From positions 1 through 58,276 of the forward strand of contig CAYPIE010000032.1 in assembly GCA_964410665.1 (NCBI GenBank): DNA of 58,276 nt. The letters run 5' to 3'. The notes below the pieces were generated by a model, which made no database searches, was not told the origin of the DNA, and saw only the letters and a list, made by a program, of their open reading frames with translations. Numbering within the stretch: position 1 is the stretch's first letter; each line of letters starts with the position of its first letter. A program made the position numbers and the translations under genes. The DNA comes from CAYPIE01 sp964410665. Lineage in GTDB: Bacteria > Planctomycetota > Planctomycetia > Gemmatales > Gemmataceae. Of this stretch, positions 50,803-58,276 are shown in pieces.

Positions 50803-53109
50803 TCAGTCGACGGGGACCCCGGCTTTGATCGCCTCCCATTTCTCGGTGTCATACATCACTTCCCGAGCCTGGCTACCGTTATACTGACCGACAATACCAT
50901 CTTCGGCCATATAATCGATCAATCGAGCGGCTCGGCCGTAGCCAATGCCCAGGGCTCGCTGGAGCAGCGACACACTGCCGCGCTGCTCGCGGATCACCAC
51001 CTCGATCGCTTGTTCATACACGGGATCACGTTCGCGCAAGGCATCCAGAAATCCCCCCGATCCATCCCGCGTAGTCGCACGTAGATCCATCAGTTCCTCT
51101 TCATACAACGGATCGGTATCCAGATGGGCTACCACACGGCTGATCTCATGATCGCTGGCATAGGTCCCCTGCGCTCGCAGGATGGTCCCGGTTTTCGGCT
51201 GTAAAAACAGCATGTCCCCCATGCCCAAGAGCTTGTCGGCTCCTTTTTCATCCAGGACCACCATACTGTCGGTGCGGCTCGAGACCTGAAAGCAGATCCG
51301 CGCCGGCAAATTGGACTTAATTAGGCCGGTGATCACATCCACCGTCGGCTTCTGCGTTGCCACTACCAGGTGAATGCCCGCGGCACGAGATTTCTGGGCC
51401 AGGCGAATGATATGCCCCTCCACTTCCTTCTTCATGGCCATCATCAAGTCGCCCATCTCATCCACGAAGATCACAATCGAGGCCATCTGCTCCGGCAGCC
51501 GTTCGCGTTCGGCCTCATCGACGGGTCGGACGCGGCGAAGAATCTCGTCATAGGGCAGATCGTTGTAGCCAGCGATCGAGCGGACTCGAGCCCGGCTGAG
51601 AATCTCATACCGCTCTTCCATCTTGTCCACCGCCCAGGCCAGGATCGCCTCGGCTTTTTTCATGTCTTTGACCACCGGGTGCATCAGATGTGGAATCCGA
51701 CCATACTCGGAAAGCTCGAGCATCTTCGGGTCGATCATGATCATCCGCACCTGATCCGGCCGGCGGGTCATCAACAGCGATAGGATGACCGCATTCATAC
51801 ATACCGACTTGCCAGTGCCGGTTCGTCCAGCGATGAGCAGGTGAGGCATCTCGGCCAAATCGACCAGCAGCGGTCGACCCTCGGTATCGGTGCCGAGCAG
51901 CAGCGGCAATTTGGTTTTGGCTAGCTTGCCCTGACATTGCTCAAGTGAAGTACGTAGACGAACCACTGCCCGGCGTTCGTTGGGGACCTCAATGCCGACC
52001 GTGGTCCGGCCCGGGATCGGGGCCACGATGCGAACACTGGGCACGCCAAGATTGAGGGCCAGGTCATCGGCCAAGTTGGTGACCTTGGCTAGACGGAGTC
52101 CCACCTCCAGGGTGATTTCATACTGCGTGATGACCGGTCCGGTCTGAATGCCCACCACGGTGACATTGACGCCAAAGTCGCGGCAGGTTTTCTCCAATAA
52201 GATGGCGGTCTGACGCAATTCTTCATCGCGCTCCCCGACCGCAGTCGGCTCAGCTGGTTCGAGCAGGCTCGGCGGCGGCAACTCAAATGGAACCGCTGCC
52301 ACCGCAGCAGAAGTAGTCAACGACTGCGCCGCTGCCGCCGGTCGGGGCGAGTGATGCTGGATAGGAATCGCACCTGTGTCTCGGGCATTCGTGGCGGCAG
52401 CACTGCCAGGTGGTGGCAGTGGTGGTACCGGCGGAATCGACACCGTATCCTGCTGTGGACGCGTTCGTGGCGGTCGCACCGCGCGGCCTAGCTGCAGTGG
52501 AAGTCGCACGAGCCAAGTGAGGAACATCCATCCCCGAGCCACCGTCCACTTTGAGGCCCACCACATCGCCCGAGGCAATCCATCCATGGCATGCAGCATT
52601 CCCAGGAGTGTCAACGTGCTGGCAATGCCCCAAGCCCCAGTCAACGCCAGACGCTGTTCGAGCCAAACGCGGCTCGCCGCGCCGATTTGACCACCTGGCC
52701 CCGTCCATGGTCCCGGCAACTGCTCAGGACCGATCAGAGCCGCGATCAGAGACGCACTGGGAACCAACAGCAGCCAACCCAACAGACGCCGTAGCCAGCG
52801 CAACCACGATCGCCGCAGGAGCAACATGACCACTAGCACCCACCAGGCGGCTAACAGGACATACACCGCGAGACCAAGGGCTTCGAGCAATTGCGTGGCC
52901 AATTGTTGGCCCAAAGGGCCAAGCAAATTCTCCACCGGTGCAGAGGGGTTCCCAGGCAGATAGACCCGTTCTACCGGCATCGGCTGACTGAAAATCGCCA
53001 CCGCCAGCAGTAAGCCGCTGGCGAACAACGTGAGCCCGATGGAATCCAATACGGGCATGGTCGTCGCTGCGGAGGGCTCGGGGGTCGAGGGTGGGGTCTT
53101 CGCAGGCAT
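50803..53109 (-). CDS. ftsK: FtsK/SpoIIIE-family DNA translocase
   Basis: This 768-residue protein has about four N-terminal transmembrane segments (residues ~20-190), then a Pro/Ser/Ala linker, the FtsK alpha/beta motor and a C-terminal winged-helix gamma domain. The Walker A GRTGTGKS lies near residue 430, with a Walker B-type MIMIDPKMLELSEY and IVIFVDEMGDLMM and the SRAAGIHLVVATQKP motif. The gamma part (YEQAIEVVIREQRGSVSLLQRALGIGYGRAARLIDYM) binds KOPS/DNA-orienting sequences. It moves chromosomal DNA during division. TrmL is divergently encoded upstream. The linker is short compared with E. coli FtsK. Confidence 0.95.
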   Translation of the reverse strand: MPAKTPPSTPEPSAATTMPVLDSIGLTLFASGLLLAVAIFSQPMPVERVYLPGNPSAPVENLLGPLGQQLATQLLEALGLAVYVLLAAWWVLVVMLLLRRSWLRWLRRLLGWLLLVPSASLIAALIGPEQLPGPWTGPGGQIGAASRVWLEQRLALTGAWGIASTLTLLGMLHAMDGLPRAMWWASKWTVARGWMFLTWLVRLPLQLGRAVRPPRTRPQQDTVSIPPVPPLPPPGSAAATNARDTGAIPIQHHSPRPAAAAQSLTTSAAVAAVPFELPPPSLLEPAEPTAVGERDEELRQTAILLEKTCRDFGVNVTVVGIQTGPVITQYEITLEVGLRLAKVTNLADDLALNLGVPSVRIVAPIPGRTTVGIEVPNERRAVVRLRTSLEQCQGKLAKTKLPLLLGTDTEGRPLLVDLAEMPHLLIAGRTGTGKSVCMNAVILSLLMTRRPDQVRMIMIDPKMLELSEYGRIPHLMHPVVKDMKKAEAILAWAVDKMEERYEILSRARVRSIAGYNDLPYDEILRRVRPVDEAERERLPEQMASIVIFVDEMGDLMMAMKKEVEGHIIRLAQKSRAAGIHLVVATQKPTVDVITGLIKSNLPARICFQVSSRTDSMVVLDEKGADKLLGMGDMLFLQPKTGTILRAQGTYASDHEISRVVAHLDTDPLYEEELMDLRATTRDGSGGFLDALRERDPVYEQAIEVVIREQRGSVSLLQRALGIGYGRAARLIDYMAEDGIVGQYNGSQAREVMYDTEKWEAIKAGVPVD

Positions 53110-53317
53110 GCAGTATCATCCCAGAAACCGACCAGTTCAGGGCTGAGCTAGTCCTTCTTCAACGCCAGACCGGCAGCGCAGACCTGGCGAAAACCATACG
53201 ATTAGCATCGGCCAAGCTGGCAAACCACCCGGCCTGAAGGGCGGGTTTGTGCCGGTCGAGCCAGACAGGATCCCCCAACATTCCGGACAACCCCACCGGA
53301 TGGAGGCATCGATCGCA

Positions 53318-53773
53318 ATGTTGCATTTGGCCTTATGGGAACCCGAAATTCCGCCCAACACGGGCAACATCGCCCGGCTGTGTGCCGCGACCGCCACCCG
53401 CTTACACCTGATCGGTCGACTTGGGTTTCGCCTCGATGATCGGGCTCTCAAACGGGCTGGCTGCGATTATTGGCCGGTCGTTGATGTGGCTTTTCACGCG
53501 GATCTGAACGCGCTGGAGGCTCTGTTTCCGGCCGAGCGGCTTTGGTTGATCGAGAACCCAGGCCAACAAACCTATACCCAGGCTCACTTTCGGGACGAGG
53601 ACTGTTTGCTCTTTGGCAGTGAATCCACCGGATTGCCAAGCGAATTCCGCCAACGCCATCGTCAGCGGCTTCTGGAGATCCCGATGCCCACTGGTAAGGT
53701 GCGCAGTCTCAATCTGGCCACGGCGGCTGGCATCGTTCTGTATGAGGCCCTGCGCCAAGTGCATGGCTGGTAA
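53318..53773 (+). CDS. trmL: tRNA (cytidine(34)-2'-O)-methyltransferase
   Basis: The 151-residue protein matches TrmL, a SPOUT-class enzyme: MLHLALWEPEIPPNTGNIARLCAATATRLHLIGRLGF at the N-terminus, GSESTGLP (SAM-binding knot) and IPMPTGKVRSLNLATAAGIVLYEALRQ at the C-terminus. It methylates the wobble-position ribose of tRNA-Leu isoacceptors. The ATG at 53318 aligns with known TrmL starts; the frame begins earlier at 53249. It is divergent from ftsK and followed after 131 bases by a small hypothetical gene on the same strand. Confidence 0.93.
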   Translation: MLHLALWEPEIPPNTGNIARLCAATATRLHLIGRLGFRLDDRALKRAGCDYWPVVDVAFHADLNALEALFPAERLWLIENPGQQTYTQAHFRDEDCLLFGSESTGLPSEFRQRHRQRLLEIPMPTGKVRSLNLATAAGIVLYEALRQVHGW

Positions 53774-53904
53774 AATCCCTACCGGGTGCTGCCGGATCGC
53801 TCGGGAAAGCCGTCGCCGGAGTAGGGAAGGACCCGGAGAAGACCCGAAATCCACCGAGCAGGACGTGTCTGGATTTCTAGGTAACTCTGGAAGGGATTGG
53901 CCCG

Positions 53905-54216
53905 ATGAGCATCCCGGTGGTTTCGCTGCCGACGACCAAGGCCCTACGCGATTACCTGCATATACGACTTTGCGAACATGATCACCTTGATCCTGCTCAG
54001 ACTCCGCTGTTTCAGAGTCTGCTGCACCGGCGTGAGCGACTGTGTGGAGCGGTCTATCATATCGAGGGACCGCGGCATTTACGCACCTCGGCCATCTGGG
54101 CGGGCGAAGAGCATCGCATCCTGTTTTACGATTCCAGTGGTTCGCGTTATGCCGAGGTTCAGCTCAGCGAATCGCCTGAGCCTCGTGAATTGTCTGTCGA
54201 TCCGGAGTCACCGTGA
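53905..54216 (+). CDS. Small conserved-looking hypothetical protein (103 aa)
   Basis: I do not recognise a domain. The protein is soluble and acidic; it has a compact alpha/beta feel with RLCEHDHLDPAQTPLF, a short LLHRRERLCGAVYHIEG strand and AGEEHRILFYDSSGSRYAEVQL near the end. GGAAGGG lies about 9 bases before the ATG. Its last 58 bases overlap, on the opposite strand, the 3' end of the FGE-like gene. It follows trmL on the same strand by 131 bases and could be in the same transcript. Confidence 0.6.
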   Translation: MSIPVVSLPTTKALRDYLHIRLCEHDHLDPAQTPLFQSLLHRRERLCGAVYHIEGPRHLRTSAIWAGEEHRILFYDSSGSRYAEVQLSESPEPRELSVDPESP

Positions 54217-55643
54217 CTGGGGGGAGGGGCAAGCTCGCAGACAACCCGAAAACCTACCCCAGGTGAACGTCCTTCAGGGATCTGGGACACCCGGTAGGCC
54301 GAGCGACAATGCCACGGACTGGGCGCATCCCACGCTCCTCCCCGGATGACTCGGGTCGTCCCCGAGGTAGGGCCCGTTGGATCCTGCTCCGGGGAACCGA
54401 AATAGTAGTCCGGGAGATACCAGTCTGCACACCACTCGCGGACATTGCCATGCATATCGTGCACGCCAAAATTATTGTGGGGATAGGACCCAATCGGCGT
54501 CGTGTGGCCCACTCGATACGAATAATTGGCCTGGGTTGGCAGGAGTGCGTCGCCTGAGGTGTAGGCCGTTTGCGTGCCTGCACGACAGAGAAACTCCCAT
54601 TCGGCCTCGGTGGGCAGTCGATAGGAGCGGCCTGCCGAGGCTTCGCTCGGCAATGCCGAGAGCCGGCGGCAAAATTCATAGGCCTCCAGCCAGGACACCT
54701 GCTCGACGGGATGGAAGGGCCCTCCGCTTGGTGTGCCCTGAAAACGAGCCGGATTGTATCCGAGCACGCGGGTAAATTCCTCCTGGGTGACCGGGCCAAT
54801 GCCGACATAGATGGTTTGCGTCAGCGTGACCCGATGCAGCACTTCATCCGGCTCGTGATGTGCTTCGCTCTTGGGAGAGCCCATCAGAAAAGTCCCGCCG
54901 GGCACACGGACCAGTCGCATGCCCAGCGTGTTGAGTAGGTTACGCGGTTGCGTGTAGGGGGGCGTCGGGAGGTAATCCGCCGCCCACGGTGATTGCTCCA
55001 ACCAGCGTCGGGCGCGTTGGGATAGCGGATTGCCATCTAACAGTAGCTGGGGAACTTGACTCAGGGGTGACCTGGCGAATAGGGTTTCAATTCCCTGGAG
55101 CATCAATTGGTTGCCTCGCAAGTCCAGCACCGGCAATCTCGCCTCAGGAACGCCTCGAGCGCGGTCGCGCAGAATCCGGCGTAGATCTTGATCACGCAGC
55201 TCCTGACGACTTAGGTCGAGCGTGGCCACCTGGTGCAAAGCTGGATGGCTTACAATTTGGTCCAGGTAATCTCGGGCATTCACAATCCGCAGGGTTTGCA
55301 CCCACGCCTGACCAATCGCTTGTGCCAGCTGGGGCAAACGGTCCGCGGACACGACGACTTCGGGGAAACCACGGATATACCGCCAGGCCCTGGAACGCTG
55401 GCTCAGATCGAGGCCCAGCCACTCGGTAGCGTAACGGTCGAGCAGCTGCCGTTCACGCTGTTGCAACTGGCGACGCGTTTCCAGGTCGGTTCCTGGGCTG
55501 ACCAGCCGGCATTGCACCCGGATCAACTCCGCGCGTTGCGGTTGGTCGTGTTCTTCCAACCAGTCGGCGAACACGAGACGCGGCAGGTCCTCCTCAGGAA
55601 CCGCACGTACTGTCTCCAGCAAGCCATCAAGATCCGATTGCAT
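54159..55643 (-). CDS. FGE-sulfatase (SUMF1)-like protein with TIGR02996-type N-terminus
   Basis: About 494 residues. The N-terminus (SDLDGLLETVRAVPEEDLPRLVFADWLEEHDQPQRAELIRVQ) is the TIGR02996 repeat-companion domain abundant in Gemmataceae. A leucine-rich central segment (about 90-210, LDLSRQELRDQDL) follows, and then an FGE-sulfatase domain: VPGGTFLMGS, SYRLPTEAEWEFLCRAG, HDMHGNVREWCADW and RVIRGGAWDAPSPWHCRSAYR. True formylglycine-generating enzymes use a Cys pair near the end; only one appears here, so it is probably not a functional FGE. It is not adjacent to the sulfatase. Divergent from the TPR-glycosyltransferase gene; its 3' end overlaps the small hypothetical gene. Confidence 0.88.
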   Translation of the reverse strand: MQSDLDGLLETVRAVPEEDLPRLVFADWLEEHDQPQRAELIRVQCRLVSPGTDLETRRQLQQRERQLLDRYATEWLGLDLSQRSRAWRYIRGFPEVVVSADRLPQLAQAIGQAWVQTLRIVNARDYLDQIVSHPALHQVATLDLSRQELRDQDLRRILRDRARGVPEARLPVLDLRGNQLMLQGIETLFARSPLSQVPQLLLDGNPLSQRARRWLEQSPWAADYLPTPPYTQPRNLLNTLGMRLVRVPGGTFLMGSPKSEAHHEPDEVLHRVTLTQTIYVGIGPVTQEEFTRVLGYNPARFQGTPSGGPFHPVEQVSWLEAYEFCRRLSALPSEASAGRSYRLPTEAEWEFLCRAGTQTAYTSGDALLPTQANYSYRVGHTTPIGSYPHNNFGVHDMHGNVREWCADWYLPDYYFGSPEQDPTGPTSGTTRVIRGGAWDAPSPWHCRSAYRVSQIPEGRSPGVGFRVVCELAPPPSHGDSGSTDNSRGSGDSLS

Positions 55644-55766
55644 AAGTATCCAGAGGGTGGTGCGTTCTAACTGCTCTTGATGGGAACCTCTAGCCAAAAA
55701 CCTATTTTAACGGGAAAATCATGGACGGAGGAGTTATTCCCGCTATCCCCTTCGATCGAGCCTTCG

Positions 55767-57938
55767 ATGCCAACTCCCACCGATGCCTTACACGCCGCCA
55801 TGCGGCTGCACCAAGCGGGCCAGCTTGCCCTGGCCGAGCAGCAGTATCAACAGATCCTGCAACGGGAGCCTCAATTGGCCGATGCCCACCATCTGCTCGG
55901 TGTCTTGCTATCGCAGACCGGGCGGGCCAAACAAGCTCTCGACAGGATTCAGCAGGCAATCAGCCTCCAGCCCAACACCGCCGTCTTTCACCTAAATCTC
56001 GGCAATGCCTGTCTGGAGCTGGGCCACCATGCCGAAGCGATAGCCGCCTATCGCCAGGCGCTGACTCTTTACCCTGACTATGTCGATGCCCTGGTGAATC
56101 TTGGGGCAGTATTGCGACGAGAGCGACAGTATGCCGCCTCCGAACAGCAACTCCGCTGCGCGCTTCGACTGCGTCCCAGCTCTGCGTTGGCCCATTTCCA
56201 CCTCGGTACCACCCTGCAGCGGCTCGGCCGCTTTGATGAAGCGATTGCCCACCTGCGTGAGGCCTTGCACCGGCAGCCTCATTACCCGGATGCCGAGCAC
56301 AATCTAGGCGTGACCCTACGCAAGTCGGGTCGGCTTGACGAGGCGTTGACGCATTATCAAAAGCGCCTGGCCCGAAACCCCGACGCGACCGAACACCTGA
56401 TCAATCTGGGCCATGTGTACACCCGGCTCGGACAGCTTGACCAGGCTCTCAAACGTTTTGAACAGGCCCTGGCGTTGCAACCCGATTCGCCCGAAGCTCA
56501 CACCAACCGCGGCATCCTTTGGTTATTACGCGGCGATTATTCTCAGGGCTGGGCGGAGTACGAATGGCGGCTGCAACAGAAAAACGCCTCTGCTCCACGC
56601 TGGCCGCAGCCACGTTGGGACGGTTCCCTAAAGCCCGAGGAGGCCTTGGTTCTATCGGTCGAACAGGGCGTCGGCGATATTCTGCAATTCATCCGCTACA
56701 TGCCTCGGGTCAAAGAGCGAGTCGGGAGCGTCTACCTTGCTTGTCGGCAACCGCTGATCCCGCTCTTGAGCCGCTGCCGCGGCATCGACCGGTTGATTGC
56801 CGAAGGAGATACTGTGCCGCCGGTGGACCTCCAGGCGCCACTGTTAAGTTTACCGTACATCCTGGGCACAACCCTCGACAATCTGCCCCGGCAGGTGCCC
56901 TACCTAGAAGCGGATCCGAACCTGAGCAATCACTGGAAAGCTCGGTTGGCGGTCTATCCGGGCTTGAAAGTTGGCCTGGTCTGGCAGGGCAATCCCGAGC
57001 ACCCCGATGATGCCTTTCGCTCGCTGCCGCTCCAACAGCTTGAGCCGCTGCTGGGTATTCCCGGTGTTCACTATTTTAGCCTGCAGAAGGGCGATGGCGC
57101 AGAGCAGCTTGACGCCCTGCCGGCGGGCAGCTTGATTGATTGGAGTGCAGAACTGGACGAAGGAACCGGTGCCTTCATGGATACCGCTGCGCTGCTCAGG
57201 CACCTCGATCTGCTTATCACTGTCGATACTGCGATCGCTCATCTGGCCGGCGGGTTGGGCGTACGGACTTGGCTGATGCTGGCGGCGGTGCCCGATTGGC
57301 GCTGGTTGCTCGACCGAGAGGATAGCCCGTGGTATCCCACCCTGCGAATCTTTCGGCAAACTACACCAGGTGACTGGGGGCCAGTCGTCGCTTGCCTTCG
57401 CACTGCCCTGGAACGTGAAATGGCTGGCCGAGGCCGACTGGTAATGCAGCGAACCGAGGACAACGACAACATGCAAGATGTACCGGAACCACAACCCAAC
57501 TCGATAGGGATCCCAACCCCGTCCATTCCCTCGCCGAAATCCTTGGGGGTGTCTATCCAGGTTCCTATCGCTGTCGGAGAGCTTATCGACAAAATTACAA
57601 TTCTTCAGATTAAACAGGAACGGATCGCTGACCCAGCCAAAAAACGCAATGTCGCACGCGAGCTCGAGGCGCTCCGCACAGTTCGCGATGCGGCCATCCC
57701 AACTTCCGCACAGCTTACCCAGTTAACCGCCCAGCTCCGAACGGTGAACGAAAAACTCTGGGAGATCGAGGATGCCATCCGCGACTGTGAGCGGGCCCAG
57801 GAGTTTGCCGAACGGTTTATTTCCCTGGCTCGCTCGGTCTATCACACCAATGACCGACGTGCGGCCTTGAAGCGTCAGATCAATGAGCTGCTTGGCTCTG
57901 AGTTGATCGAGGAAAAATCCTATCAGCCGTATACCTGA
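55767..57938 (+). CDS. TPR glycosyltransferase-like protein fused to a DUF6165-like tail
   Basis: About 724 residues. Residues ~5-270 form seven or eight TPR units of 34 residues (AVFHLNLGNACLELGHHAEAIAAYRQAL and similar). A second region (~275-560) reads as a glycosyltransferase/heptosyltransferase-like fold: LSVEQGVGDILQFIRYMPRV, KVGLVWQGNPEHPDDAFRSL and DLLITVDTAIAHLAGGLGV, typical of TPR-GT9-like planctomycete proteins. The last ~125 residues (IQVPIAVGELIDKITILQIKQERI, ARELEALRTVRDAAI) match the DUF6165 pattern and are usually a separate protein in LPS/glycan loci. The ATG at 55767 is chosen; ATG 55680 is in frame upstream. Transferase activity is inferred. Confidence 0.85.
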   Translation: MPTPTDALHAAMRLHQAGQLALAEQQYQQILQREPQLADAHHLLGVLLSQTGRAKQALDRIQQAISLQPNTAVFHLNLGNACLELGHHAEAIAAYRQALTLYPDYVDALVNLGAVLRRERQYAASEQQLRCALRLRPSSALAHFHLGTTLQRLGRFDEAIAHLREALHRQPHYPDAEHNLGVTLRKSGRLDEALTHYQKRLARNPDATEHLINLGHVYTRLGQLDQALKRFEQALALQPDSPEAHTNRGILWLLRGDYSQGWAEYEWRLQQKNASAPRWPQPRWDGSLKPEEALVLSVEQGVGDILQFIRYMPRVKERVGSVYLACRQPLIPLLSRCRGIDRLIAEGDTVPPVDLQAPLLSLPYILGTTLDNLPRQVPYLEADPNLSNHWKARLAVYPGLKVGLVWQGNPEHPDDAFRSLPLQQLEPLLGIPGVHYFSLQKGDGAEQLDALPAGSLIDWSAELDEGTGAFMDTAALLRHLDLLITVDTAIAHLAGGLGVRTWLMLAAVPDWRWLLDREDSPWYPTLRIFRQTTPGDWGPVVACLRTALEREMAGRGRLVMQRTEDNDNMQDVPEPQPNSIGIPTPSIPSPKSLGVSIQVPIAVGELIDKITILQIKQERIADPAKKRNVARELEALRTVRDAAIPTSAQLTQLTAQLRTVNEKLWEIEDAIRDCERAQEFAERFISLARSVYHTNDRRAALKRQINELLGSELIEEKSYQPYT

Positions 57939-57958
57939 GCGAGCCGAGTCCGGCCCCG

Positions 57959-57975
57959 GCTGCCCTTCGGGCAGC
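57959..57975 (+). terminator. Stable hairpin just after the TPR-glycosyltransferase gene
   Basis: GCTGCCC (57959-57965) pairs perfectly with GGGCAGC (57969-57975) around TTC. It lies 21 bases past the stop codon. No T-run follows, so termination would need another factor, or it could protect the mRNA 3' end. Confidence 0.45.
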
Positions 57976-58030
57976 AGATAATGGAAGCGAGAAAGTAGCA
58001 AATCGAAACTGGTAAGGAGACCGAGACCGA

Positions 58031-58276
58031 GGGTGGCACGCCCGGAGTCTTCGCAGGGTGTGGTCTATGTGCAGCGGGACTGCAGGCCGGAACGCATGTG
58101 CGTGGAGGGTTAGCATGGACCGTCTTTCGGAGCGGCGGGTGTGAACCTGCCGAGGCAGCGCAGGGCCAGCGGCGGGGCTCAACTGCCACCCGACGGCACC
58201 TGACCGGTACGACCGCTCGGCTCGGCGGGTGGGAACCCAATGGTGTTCGGCACTAGAGTTGCCGGCTGGGTGGCAC
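58031..58276. repeat. Right-end copies of the dispersed inverted repeat
   Basis: Segments 58031-58063, 58223-58249 and 58258-58276 match positions 11-43, 105-131 and 35-53 in reverse complement. A hairpin at 58133-58152 (CGGCGGGT with ACCTGCCG) resembles the one at 199-218. The window ends inside this repeat. No gene is seen in 57939-58276. Confidence 0.75.

Noticed and set aside
1..58276. tRNA or rRNA genes
   Set aside because: No T-loop (GTTCGANTC) with matching acceptor and anticodon stems, and no rRNA core sequence was found by eye.

Overview
The window looks like a GC-rich planctomycete chromosome, most likely from the Gemmatales. This rests on gene families that are typical of that phylum: the DUF1549/DUF1553 plus DUF1501 pair, two DUF1559 prepilin-like proteins, a very large PVC-type CxxCH heme protein, DUF1080 proteins, a sulfatase, a TIGR02996-type N-terminus, and a Ser/Thr kinase next to a TPR-CHAT protein. 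No rRNA, tRNA, CRISPR array or insertion sequence was recognised. The first and last ~130-300 bases carry related inverted repeats, so the window may be a contig that stops at copies of a dispersed repeat.

Region 1 (0.3-11.4 kb) is an oxidative, periplasm-oriented block. On the minus strand a quinoprotein (PQQ) dehydrogenase, an alpha/beta hydrolase, an amidohydrolase and a hexaheme cytochrome c form a tight operon. Divergent from it lies the DUF1549/DUF1553 and DUF1501 pair, followed by a convergent DUF1080 gene. Region 2 (11.7-21.2 kb) has an MBOAT acyltransferase, a sulfatase, a second DUF1080 protein, a 1,659-residue SGNH/propeller/HEAT/PA14/cupredoxin/cytochrome c protein and an SDR oxidoreductase. 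Regions 1 and 2 look like a polysaccharide or glycoside degradation and oxidation island.

Region 3 (21.4-31.7 kb) holds a subtilisin-like protease with N-terminal RTX repeats, a ~1 kb stretch with no convincing gene, a membrane Ser/Thr kinase, and a secreted TPR-CHAT protein (caspase-like His/Cys dyad) with a PDZ domain inserted in the CHAT region. A DUF1559 prepilin-like protein follows. The kinase-CHAT pair is the best candidate for an undescribed signalling/proteolysis system.

Region 4 (32.1-39.4 kb) is mixed housekeeping: TerC-family membrane protein, DUF1648 protein, PlsC-type acyltransferase, cytidylate kinase, a coiled-coil membrane protein, RimI-like acetyltransferase, a DUF11/OmcB-like secreted protein and a dCTPase-like MazG protein. 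Region 5 (39.6-47.3 kb) is an envelope cluster: lpxD, lpxI, a degenerate GH10-like protein, a polytopic membrane protein, an LptD-like outer-membrane protein and a DgkA-type kinase. Together they imply a true lipid A-containing outer membrane.

Region 6 (47.4-58 kb) has a second DUF1559 protein, two secreted proteins of unknown function, an FtsK/SpoIIIE translocase, TrmL, a small hypothetical, an FGE-like protein with a TIGR02996-type N-terminus, and a TPR glycosyltransferase-like protein fused to a DUF6165-like tail. All assignments come from reading the sequence and recalling families; no searches were run.
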